Below are positions 1-7,680 of a DNA stretch of 41,887 nucleotides, one piece after another. The stretch is from Bacteroidales bacterium. GTDB lineage: Bacteria > Bacteroidota > Bacteroidia > Bacteroidales > VadinHA17. The number at the start of each line of letters is the position of its first letter. The stretch's first letter is position 1. Position numbers and translations under genes: made by a program. The notes under the pieces were generated by a model. That model was not told where the DNA came from. It worked only from the letters and a program-made list of their open reading frames with translations, and did not search any database. The stretch lies in the NCBI GenBank assembly GCA_024762655.1, contig JANTHB010000026.1, positions 1 to 41,887 of the forward strand, written 5' to 3'.

Positions 1-1250
1 TTCCACACATGGGTACAGGATCCCATACAGCAACCCGAACGGTCATTACATCCTTCCCAGGCATAGAAGTTCCCGTCGGAGATGCGAAAACAGGTCTGTG
101 TGCGTAAGGTGCTGGTATTGAATAACGCCGCCTCTTTCACCGCTTCAGGCAGGTCGCTGTTGCAAAAGGTCTGTACGAACTGCACAGTTTTCTTTTCCAG
201 GTCAGGCAAGGCCGGCAATACTTTCCGGATCACATCCCAGGCATCACGATAATGTAACGAATAGTAATTCAGCAGCATGCTGTCCGACCAGGCTCTGCGG
301 TTGGGAAAGTCCCAGGTAAGATAAAAGTCGAGGATGCGTGTTTCCCCGGCCGGAATGGACACCGATGCGGCCAGAGAAGCCATGGGTTTTTTTTCCAGCA
401 AACCCGGGCGTTCTTCCAGCTTGCCGTCCCTGCTGAAATCGTCCCAGAAATCCAGCAGGGAAGTACCCCATCGCCAGGGTTTCCAATGTGTACGGTAACT
501 CACCTGACCGGCGGTGGTCGTTACAGCCATGGTACCCCATTGTTCGGCCCCGCGATCCACTCCTGAAGAGGACATGAAAATCCCTTTCAAGCCCTTCTCC
601 TCCCGGAATTCGTTCCGGTTTCCGATGGCCAGTCCGCTATGCCCATCTTCCCCGATAAAATTCTGCATGGAATAACAAACGGAGGCGTCGGTTTTCTCCC
701 CCGAAACATTTTTCAATACCACCCGGAACACGGCCACAGGGATCCCGCTATTGTCCGGATCGCCGGGGACCATTGGATTAAAAGCCTTGATTGTAACCCG
801 GACAGGTACCGTGGAGTCCCACAGGTGCACCTGTCCGAACGGATATGCCGCATCAAAGGAAGCATGCCGGAAACGGGGCCATCCGTGATTGGTTGCTACC
901 GCACCGGAAGAACCTTCATAGGCAAATAACGGCAGTGGCCCTTCCAGTATTTTGGTTATCTTATCATCCCCTTTCTTAAGGTATACAGCAAAAAAAGGAG
1001 CTGTTCTCTGTATCCCCGGTCCCGGATTATACCCCTTGGCCGGCCGGTTCATGATCTCCCAGTCCTGCAGATTTCCCCTGCCACCGAGCGATACGGTGCC
1101 GGTACCTATCCCTCCTACCGGCAAGGCAATTTTATCCAGGTGATGCTCATCATAATGCTTTAATACCGGCCACTCCGGAACCTGCCCGGATGAAAAAACA
1201 TGGAGCAAACCAGATAACGCAATTACAAATAAGATACGTGATGTTTTCAT
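1..1250 (-). CDS. GH116-family glycoside hydrolase (GBA2-like), 3' end outside the window
   Basis: The reading frame runs from ATG at 1250 down to the window edge with no stop, about 416 codons, so the C-terminal part is missing. The start is followed by a hydrophobic signal peptide ([20 protein letters not shown]), implying export. The N-terminal beta-sandwich domain of GH116 is recognisable: [17 protein letters not shown] near residue 50, then [10 protein letters not shown], then [21 protein letters not shown] around residue 170. The cysteine-rich stretch [21 protein letters not shown] at the window edge marks the junction with the (alpha/alpha)6 catalytic domain. Known family members are retaining beta-glucosidases, beta-xylosidases and glucosylceramidases; the catalytic Glu and Asp lie in the missing part, so substrate cannot be judged. 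It is divergent from the membrane-protein gene at 1460. Family call firm; specificity unknown. Confidence 0.9.
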   Translation of the reverse strand, partial: [416 protein letters not shown]

Positions 1251-1459
1251 TTCGTAATATTTATCTGAATTATAACATGCAGAATATTAAATTTTTATAC
1301 TTTTCCTAATATGTATCAAAGTACAGATAAAAGTAAATAAGTTCCTGAATTCTCAAAAATTTTAATCTGAAAAATTCAACTATTATCTTTTTGCTTTTGT
1401 CAATTATCTTATATTTAACGTTTCAAAACATCCGGACAAACCTTTTAATAAACCCACGT

Positions 1460-2329
1460 ATGAACTACAAAGAATTTCCATTTTATCAACAAACAACCCT
1501 TGAACTGATTTTCAACAATACCGTTGAGATCTACAGGAAGTTTTTCGGCTGGCTGTTTTTCTACAGTTTCCTGTTTCTGCTGCTGATGAATGTTGTCTCC
1601 GGTTCTTTGATAGCAGACAAATTCCAGAATCTGGAACAGATCGCAGATCATCCCGAACTTATCACCGGGATTTTCAGCAGTCTCGGAAAATATTTATTCG
1701 TTTTCTGGCTCGCGTATTCATTGTATTATCTTTTCCTCCATTATTTCATCATTGTAAAATATCTGGAACCTGAAAAGAGTCACGGCGTCATGTTCATGGA
1801 TATCCTTAAGAAATATTACCTGAAATATCTGATCATCACCCTGCTGGCATCCATGATCATTGGTCTGGGAACCATGATCGGTATTCTGGCATTGATCATC
1901 GGCTCTGTTGTGGCGGCTATCTTCCTGGGCGTATGCCTCGTACCCATCACCCCCATCCTGATTGTGGAAGAAACGGGAATCTGGGAAACGATCAAACGAA
2001 GCTTCCGTCTGGTATTAAAAGATTTCTGGCAGATTCTGGGCTTCCTGATCATTTTTTATCTCATCTATATGCTTTTCTCACTGATTTTCGGAGCCATTGC
2101 CATGGCGCCCTATGCCGGAGGATTTTTCTTCAATATGCTACACCCTGCTGAAGACACTTCTGCCGCAACCAATTCGTTTCAACTTCTAAACCAACCCGTA
2201 TACCTTATCCTTAACTCGCTATTAACCGCACTGATCACACCGCTGGTACCTGTTTTCACCGTTTTGATTTATTTTCATCTTAAATTCAAGGAAGACCAGG
2301 AAGGAACAATAATGATTGAAGAAGGATAA
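1460..2329 (+). CDS. Multi-pass inner-membrane protein of unknown function
   Basis: A 289-residue protein starting at ATG 1460 (MNYKEFPFYQQTT). An upstream TTG at 1391 would add 23 residues but is less likely. It has about six hydrophobic segments: one near residues 28-50, one near 80-95, a long Gly/Ile-rich pair around 125-165, one around 190-215 and one near the C terminus. The Glu-Thr-Gly-Ile-Trp-Glu-Thr-Ile-Lys-Arg-Ser motif before a hydrophobic helix resembles the repeated 'xxWxAlkrS' segment of YciC/DUF975-like and glycerophosphodiester-phosphodiesterase membrane domains, but the likeness is weak. The stop is 3 bases before the GH92 start, so the two genes are probably co-transcribed. 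No function can be assigned from the sequence. Confidence 0.75.
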   Translation: MNYKEFPFYQQTTLELIFNNTVEIYRKFFGWLFFYSFLFLLLMNVVSGSLIADKFQNLEQIADHPELITGIFSSLGKYLFVFWLAYSLYYLFLHYFIIVKYLEPEKSHGVMFMDILKKYYLKYLIITLLASMIIGLGTMIGILALIIGSVVAAIFLGVCLVPITPILIVEETGIWETIKRSFRLVLKDFWQILGFLIIFYLIYMLFSLIFGAIAMAPYAGGFFFNMLHPAEDTSAATNSFQLLNQPVYLILNSLLTALITPLVPVFTVLIYFHLKFKEDQEGTIMIEEG

Positions 2330-2332
2330 CCG

Positions 2333-5329
2333 ATGAACGAGACGGAAATGCCCAAAAGGAGAATCCGGGATATCCCTTTCAGAGGCGGCCGTCCAGCCTG
2401 GTTATTTCTCTGGTGCTTTACCCTGCTGGTTTTCTCCTGTGAGAGGCCGGGAAAAGATCCGGTAGATTTTGTTGATCCTTTTATCGGCACCGGTTCTGAC
2501 GGCCATACCTTTCCGGGAGCAGTATATCCTTTCGGCATGATACAGCTCTGTCCCGACACCCGGGTAACAGGCGACAACTATGCCACCGGTTATCACTATT
2601 CCGATTCCTCGGTCCTGGGCTTCAGTCATACACGGTACAGCGGTACGGGGAGAGGTGCCGGCGGGGATTTTCTATTCATGCCCATGGCCGGAAAACCGCA
2701 CTGGCAACCAGGCGATGCCGGCAACCCCACCCGCGGATACCGCTCGGCTTTCTCCCATCGTGATGAATACGCTACTCCCGGCTATTACCGCGTGTTGCTG
2801 AAAGACGACCATATCACGGCCGAACTTACCGCCGGAAAGCGGGTAGGGGTACACCGGTACACCTGGCACAACACCGACACGGCCGGCATCCTCCTGGACC
2901 TTACCCACGGCATTCATGACACACCCGACTCGTCGTATTTGAAAATCACAGGCAGAAACCGCATTGAAGGTTTCCGGAAATCACGGGGCGGACTGAGAGA
3001 TTATCAGACGCTTTATTTTGCTGCCGAGTTCTCGGAGCCTTTCGATCAACATACCCTGTGGTTCAACGGAAAAACGTCAGACAGTTTGCTGGCTGCCAGC
3101 GGCAAAGAGGTCAAAGCCTTTTTCCGTTTTTACCATAAGCACAAAACAGAGATAAAGCTGGCTATCTCAAAGGTAAGCATTGCAGGCGCCCGGAACAATC
3201 TGCAGGAAGCCCGGGACCGGAATTTCGATGCCATCCGGAAAGACAGCCGGCAGGCCTGGCAGCGGGAGCTCGGCAAGATTGAGGCAGAGACCCGTAATCC
3301 CACCCTGGATACGCTCTTTTATACCGCCCTCTACCATTGTTGTATCCTGCCATCGCTGGACATGGACCGGGACGGAAGATACCGCAGCACAAATCATAAA
3401 GTTTACAAAGCCAAGGGTTTCTCCGTCTATACCAATTTCTCGCTGTGGGACACCTTCCGCGGATTACATCCTCTGTTTACCCTTATCAACCAAAACAAAA
3501 CGAAAGATTTCCTGAATACTTTCCTCGAAAGATACATCCATGCAGGGAGCCTGCCCGTCTTCGAGTTGTCCGGCAACGATCTGCCTATCATGATCGGTTT
3601 TCATTCTTTGCCGGTCATTGCCGATGCCTGGGCAAAGGGAATACGGGTGAAGGAGGCAAAAAAAATGCTGGAGGGGATGAAATCCCTGGCCACCCTCCCC
3701 TATGGTACCAGAGAGACATACAACATTTTCGGATACCTGCCCTATGAGGATACGTACCAGGCGGTTTCGCGTACCCTCGAATATGCTTATGACGACTGGT
3801 CTGTAGCCAGAGTGGCCAAAGATCTTGATAAGGCAACATACCGTTATTTCAGCCACAGGGCCAATTTTTACAGGAACCTCTATGACCAAAAGAGCGGTTT
3901 TATGCGCCCCAAAGACAGTAATCATCAATGGCTGAAGGATTTTAACCCCATGGATTATACCCGTAATTACACCCAGGGTAACGCCTGGCAATATACGACC
4001 TTTGTGCCCCAGGATATACAGGGACTGATCGGGCTGATGGGCGGAGACCATGCGTTTGAACGCTGGCTTGACCGTTTTTTTACCACCCACAATCCAAAAA
4101 CCTACCAGCGAAGAACTTCCTCCCTGATGATCGGACAGTATTACCATGGCAATGAGCCCTCCCACCATGTGGCTTATCTGTATAATTTTGCCGGCGTACC
4201 CTGGAAAACCCAAAGGATGGTCAGAAAAATCATGAAAACCCAATACCGTACCGGTCCGGCAGGACTGGCCGGCAATGACGATGCAGGGCAGATGTCGGCC
4301 TGGTACGTTCTCAGTGCCATGGGCTTTTATTCCGTCACCCCCGGCATGGATTATTATGTCATCGGATCCCCCTTGCTTGACAAGGCTGTTATTCATCTGG
4401 AAAACGGGAAAGATTTCCGGATTATCGCCCGTAATAATTCTCCGGAAAATGTTTATATTCAGTCGGTCACCCTGAACGGCCTGCCCTATAACAAATCATA
4501 CCTGAAGCACGAGGATATCATGCAGGGGGGTACCATGATCTTCACCATGGGACCGGAACCTGACACGGCGTGGGCCACCGGAAAGACAGACCGGCCTTAT
4601 TCCCTGTCATACAAGGATGCCCCCATGCCCGTCCTCACCGTAAAGGACCGGCACATTTCACCGGACGGGGTGATCACTTTTGATAAGAGATGTTTTGTAA
4701 GTATCTCTTGCGGGGATAAGGATGCCGGTATCTTTTATACCACCGACGGAAGTGAACCGGATAGCACGTCTTTCCCTTACAAGGGGGAATTCGGAATAGA
4801 TACAACCGTTATCGTTAAAGCCAAAGCTTTCAGAGAAGGCTTTTTACCCTCCTATACCTCCTCTCTCACCCTGCGGAAGCTCACCCCGCTGCCCCCCTTG
4901 CCGGTAAAAAATCCGCAACCGGGAGTACGGTATGCTTACCGGGAGGTATGGGTGTGCCGGAGTGTTGATCAGATGTTCCAGTATCCGGTTCTGAAAAAAG
5001 GTATCGTGCCTGTCATCAGCTCCGATATGGGTTTCAGGATGGATGACAAAAACGGAGTGGAATATTCGGGATATATAAAGATACCCCGGGACGGGACCTA
5101 CACTTTTTATCTTTTTTCCGAAGACGGGAGTGTTTTATATATTGATGATATACGACTTATCCTGAACGAAGGCTCCCGTCGCCGGGGCATGATCGCCCTG
5201 CAAACAGGATTTCACAGGATACGGGTCAGGCACGTGCAGGTGGGAGGTACCCCAAAACTCAGACTTTCCTGGACAGGCCCGGGAGCCGGCCTGCAGGAAA
5301 TACCGGCAGAAGCTTATTTTCACGAATAA
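2333..5329 (+). CDS. GH92-family exo-alpha-mannosidase lipoprotein with catalytic-acid Glu replaced by Gln
   Basis: A 998-residue predicted lipoprotein: hydrophobic segment then lipobox LVFSC with Cys36, so probably anchored in the outer membrane or cell surface. The GH92 N-terminal domain starts at VDFVDPFIGTGSDGHTFPGAVYPFGMIQLCPDT. The catalytic domain carries GNDDAGQMSAWY at residues 647-658, the motif bearing the acidic residues used as base in this Ca-dependent inverting family. The usual EGNAWQY motif reads QGNAWQY here, with Gln548 (codon CAG at 3974) in the position of the catalytic acid, and the following VPHD reads VPQD. Residues about 760-835 look like a chitobiase C-terminal/Fn3-like module (DAGIFYTTDGSEPDS). 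Residues about 865-995 look like a PA14 domain (IPRDGTYTFYLFSEDGSVLYID), a likely carbohydrate-binding part. It lies 3 bp after the membrane-protein stop and converges on the GH172 gene. Family certain; Gln form suggests substrates with a good leaving group such as mannose-1-phosphate esters (inference). Confidence 0.95.
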   Translation: MNETEMPKRRIRDIPFRGGRPAWLFLWCFTLLVFSCERPGKDPVDFVDPFIGTGSDGHTFPGAVYPFGMIQLCPDTRVTGDNYATGYHYSDSSVLGFSHTRYSGTGRGAGGDFLFMPMAGKPHWQPGDAGNPTRGYRSAFSHRDEYATPGYYRVLLKDDHITAELTAGKRVGVHRYTWHNTDTAGILLDLTHGIHDTPDSSYLKITGRNRIEGFRKSRGGLRDYQTLYFAAEFSEPFDQHTLWFNGKTSDSLLAASGKEVKAFFRFYHKHKTEIKLAISKVSIAGARNNLQEARDRNFDAIRKDSRQAWQRELGKIEAETRNPTLDTLFYTALYHCCILPSLDMDRDGRYRSTNHKVYKAKGFSVYTNFSLWDTFRGLHPLFTLINQNKTKDFLNTFLERYIHAGSLPVFELSGNDLPIMIGFHSLPVIADAWAKGIRVKEAKKMLEGMKSLATLPYGTRETYNIFGYLPYEDTYQAVSRTLEYAYDDWSVARVAKDLDKATYRYFSHRANFYRNLYDQKSGFMRPKDSNHQWLKDFNPMDYTRNYTQGNAWQYTTFVPQDIQGLIGLMGGDHAFERWLDRFFTTHNPKTYQRRTSSLMIGQYYHGNEPSHHVAYLYNFAGVPWKTQRMVRKIMKTQYRTGPAGLAGNDDAGQMSAWYVLSAMGFYSVTPGMDYYVIGSPLLDKAVIHLENGKDFRIIARNNSPENVYIQSVTLNGLPYNKSYLKHEDIMQGGTMIFTMGPEPDTAWATGKTDRPYSLSYKDAPMPVLTVKDRHISPDGVITFDKRCFVSISCGDKDAGIFYTTDGSEPDSTSFPYKGEFGIDTTVIVKAKAFREGFLPSYTSSLTLRKLTPLPPLPVKNPQPGVRYAYREVWVCRSVDQMFQYPVLKKGIVPVISSDMGFRMDDKNGVEYSGYIKIPRDGTYTFYLFSEDGSVLYIDDIRLILNEGSRRRGMIALQTGFHRIRVRHVQVGGTPKLRLSWTGPGAGLQEIPAEAYFHE

Positions 5330-5413
5330 ATTCCTGTACGTTACAGATGACCTGAAAACAAAAGAGTTCTTTCCCTTTCATCTATTATTACACCAACCCC
5401 GGTGAGGATGTTA

Positions 5414-6592
5414 TTACTGCGCCCTGATCACCAGTTTATCCCTGGACGGGAGTGGCGGGAAGGGGTTGTGCGGTTCGGTCTGGTACCAGTAAGCCACCGA
5501 AGAGAGGTCATCCTGCAGAGGCAGGTAACGTCCTTCGCTCTGCCACCCCAGTGCCTGGATCGTCACTTTCAGATCGTGGTCAAACCGCACAGGATCGGTA
5601 ATATGCCAGCGGTACTCTCCCACCCGGCTCAGGTATTTCCCAAACACACCTTTCACATAATAAAATCCTGAATAAGGAGAAGAGAAAGCGGTGTACTCAT
5701 CACGGCCATTTTCGCCTGCACGCATCTCAAAACCATAAGATCCGTTGAAATAATCCTCTTCACCGGTGCCGCAGATCGTCGGGAACTTTGTATCCCCGTC
5801 GATATAGAATTTCACTTCTCCTTCGCCCCACCATCCGGGACTGAAAGCTCCGTGTGAGAGATAAGTACCCACATACTGCCCCCGGCCTTTGATCCCGTCC
5901 ACAATGGTATAGACCTCCTTATAGGGTAACGGATTCACCCTTCGAAACTGAGCATGGAAATAAGCCACACCCTGCGGTACGCCGGTCTCCTGGTAGTCAA
6001 TCTGATAATACAGGCTTGCGTTTTTATCACTTTTGTTCTCCATGGTAATACGGCATTTTTTGCGAAACGGCATCTGCCAGTAACTGTTAAAACCACTGCG
6101 GGGATTAATACACATGGCCCGTGAAGCTACCAACGGCTCGTTGCCCTGGCCCCACCCCGTCAGGAAGAAGTCTCCCACCGGTACCTCCACGGAAGGATTC
6201 TCCTCATCATCCCAGTAGATGCGTAAGATCATCAGACGGTAGATCCCGGTGGGGGTCATCCAGATATGCCGGATGATCCCGGGACCCTGGATATTGGCCA
6301 GGGTAAAAGTATCTCCCGGCATGATGTTAATATAAGGATTTACTTTCCATCCCTGTCCCAGCTCACGGGCAGCATGGGCAGCATTCCCCTCCTTGAGGGT
6401 AGCCATGCCTCCTTTTCCCTTTTCGCCGGTAAAATTCTCCGGACTCACCGAGCGGGATTTTGCATCGTTCAGACGATACAATGTATTCAGATCATTATGA
6501 ACCATATCTGTATCATTATCATTCTCCTGGGGATGACAGGAGACCAATGCAAGAAATGGCACCAAAACAAAAACAAACAATACATTTTTCAT
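5414..6592 (-). CDS. GH172 (DUF2961) glycoside hydrolase, lipoprotein
   Basis: A 392-residue protein starting at ATG 6592; a longer frame to 6643 adds 17 residues with no signal function. The N terminus MKNVLFVFVLVPFLALVSC is a clear lipoprotein signal with Cys19. Family hallmarks are the jelly-roll core with GPGIIRHIWMT, LRIYWDDEENPSVEVPVGDFF, MPFRKKCRI and GTGEEDYFNGSYGFE at about residues 275-290. DUF2961 proteins were reclassified as GH172, with characterised activities on difructose dianhydride/fructofuranosides and on D-arabinofuranosides; they act as ring-like trimers or hexamers. Conserved Glu residues in the GEGEVKFYIDGD and GTGEEDYF regions are candidates for the catalytic pair. It faces the GH92 gene tail to tail. 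Family call firm; substrate unknown. Confidence 0.92.
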   Translation of the reverse strand: MKNVLFVFVLVPFLALVSCHPQENDNDTDMVHNDLNTLYRLNDAKSRSVSPENFTGEKGKGGMATLKEGNAAHAARELGQGWKVNPYINIMPGDTFTLANIQGPGIIRHIWMTPTGIYRLMILRIYWDDEENPSVEVPVGDFFLTGWGQGNEPLVASRAMCINPRSGFNSYWQMPFRKKCRITMENKSDKNASLYYQIDYQETGVPQGVAYFHAQFRRVNPLPYKEVYTIVDGIKGRGQYVGTYLSHGAFSPGWWGEGEVKFYIDGDTKFPTICGTGEEDYFNGSYGFEMRAGENGRDEYTAFSSPYSGFYYVKGVFGKYLSRVGEYRWHITDPVRFDHDLKVTIQALGWQSEGRYLPLQDDLSSVAYWYQTEPHNPFPPLPSRDKLVIRAQ

Positions 6593-7041
6593 GGTCGTAA
6601 TTTTTTCAGGTTTCCTATAAAAGTACAAAAGATTCTGAAACAAACACTTTCGTCAATATAAATAATTTCTTTTTTATCCAATCCTGTCCCTGCATCAGAA
6701 TTCTCTATGTTTTTTTTTGTTACGCTATTTCTGCGAAAATCTACGTGATCAGCGTGAGAAGTTTCTCGCAGATAAGAAAGGAGTCGAAAAGTCTAAAAGT
6801 CCATAAGTCCAAAAGTAATGAGTAACGAGCAGGCAGTTGGCGGGTGCGTAGTAGATGATTTTTTTCGATATCCTTGTTGCGCAATTCCAGGATAATTCTT
6901 CAACCCCTCCCTTGCTCCGCACGCTGTCGCCAAAGCTTCAGCGCAGGCGCCCGAAGCGGCTACGCGAAGGCGAGGCGAGATCTTTTGGATTACAGGAACC
7001 CCTCTATGTGCAGGTGGGGGGGGGTAGTAGCTTATCGTACT

Positions 7042-7127
7042 GACCACGAAGTGGTCGCAGAGAATAACCCCGGTCCCACCCGGGGTACAAGGAGATCCCT
7101 AGACACAAAACAACCCCGGATGGGGTT
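7042..7127. repeat. Three-hairpin intergenic repeat, copy A
   Basis: Three successive perfect stems: GACCAC-gaa-GTGGTC (7042-7056), ACCCCGG with CCGGGGT (7067-7086) and AACCCC-ggat-GGGGTT (7112-7127). The order, the spacer word 'gaataac' and the linker 'acaaggag' match copy B at 7261, so the two are related copies rather than chance hairpins. Confidence 0.7.
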
Positions 7128-7260
7128 AACGAAATTATATATTATAACTCTTCTCATCATTAATAAAAAAAGAAATTTATTAAAACGAAAGGTTCCCGAA
7201 GCAGTACGTCCTGACTGAACGAAGTAATTGGCCGGTAAAAAGGTTCCTCGTTTTACACAA

Positions 7261-7342
7261 GCCACGAAGTGGCTAAATATGAATAACCACCCCGGTACGG
7301 GGTGGTACACAACGCATTAGACTCCGATCCCCGAAGGGGGTC
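7261..7342. repeat. Three-hairpin intergenic repeat, copy B
   Basis: Stems GCCAC-gaa-GTGGC (7261-7273), CCACCCCG-gta-CGGGGTGG (7287-7305) and GATCCCC-gaa-GGGGGTC (7326-7342). Base changes between copies A and B fall on both arms of each stem, so base pairing is kept while sequence drifts. This implies selection on, or copying of, a structured element. Confidence 0.7.
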
Positions 7343-7382
7343 AACCGTTCCCCCCGGACCCGGTTATCACCCCACCCCCAAG

Positions 7383-7407
7383 CCCCCTCCCCTGGTGTGG
7401 GAGGGGG
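7383..7407. repeat. G/C-rich hairpin
   Basis: Perfect 9-bp stem CCCCCTCCC / GGGAGGGGG with a 7-base loop. A similar but less perfect CCCTCTCCCC...GGGAGGGG element lies between gnd and uxaC near 21775-21800. No T-run follows, so it is not a typical intrinsic terminator. Confidence 0.55.
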
Positions 7408-7598
7408 TGTAAGCAGGAACTTGCAATCGCCAAATTTTCGCAAAAGTAAATCATCAAAAAATGGCAAAAGCAGATCACCATTTTTAAGGGAATACATCTT
7501 TTATTACACCTCCTCCAAAACTTTCTTCAAAAACTTTACCTCTCCTCAGGAGATGTATACATAAATCCCCGGGGATTTTTTCAGATTAAAATATATGT

Positions 7599-7642
7599 AT
7601 TTAAATAAATATTTAAATATGCCTTTAAATATTTATTTAAAT
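7599..7642. repeat. AT-only 19-bp inverted repeat downstream of GH3 gene
   Basis: Perfect 19-bp arms (ATTTAAATAAATATTTAAA and its complement) around the loop tatgcc. It lies 38 bp past the stop of the GH3 gene on the minus strand and could end transcription. A 21-base word that begins just upstream of the left arm and runs into it (7593-7613) recurs inverted at 39976-39996, next to another palindrome. Confidence 0.8.
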
Positions 7643-7680
7643 GTTCTCCTTCGGTTCAAGGATTTAGTGCAACACAAGAT

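Larger units (their letters stand above)
6593..7680. other. 1.1-kb gene-free region rich in palindromic repeats
   Basis: No convincing gene is seen in this stretch on either strand; the short open frames have no family features. It contains a segment at about 6715-6815 with runs of the type 'aaaagtcyaaaagtcc', then two diverged copies of a three-hairpin module (7042-7127 and 7261-7342), a G/C-rich hairpin (7383-7407), an AATCCCCGGGGATT palindrome (about 7563-7579) and a long AT-only palindrome (7599-7642). The region upstream of the GH172 gene therefore acts as a repeat sink between two convergent-to-divergent transcription units. Confidence 0.7.

Noticed and set aside
3464-4396. Minus-strand frame of 310 codons within the GH92 gene
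   Set aside because: Opposite the GH92 catalytic domain, whose motifs are unmistakable.
7563-7579. Intrinsic terminator made of the AATCCCCGGGGATT palindrome with a T-run
   Set aside because: It has no loop, and its T-run is on the plus strand, where no gene ends; the minus-strand GH3 gene would need T's on the other side.
6593-7680. CRISPR array
   Set aside because: The repeats are hairpins of different sequence with no regular spacing and no cas genes.
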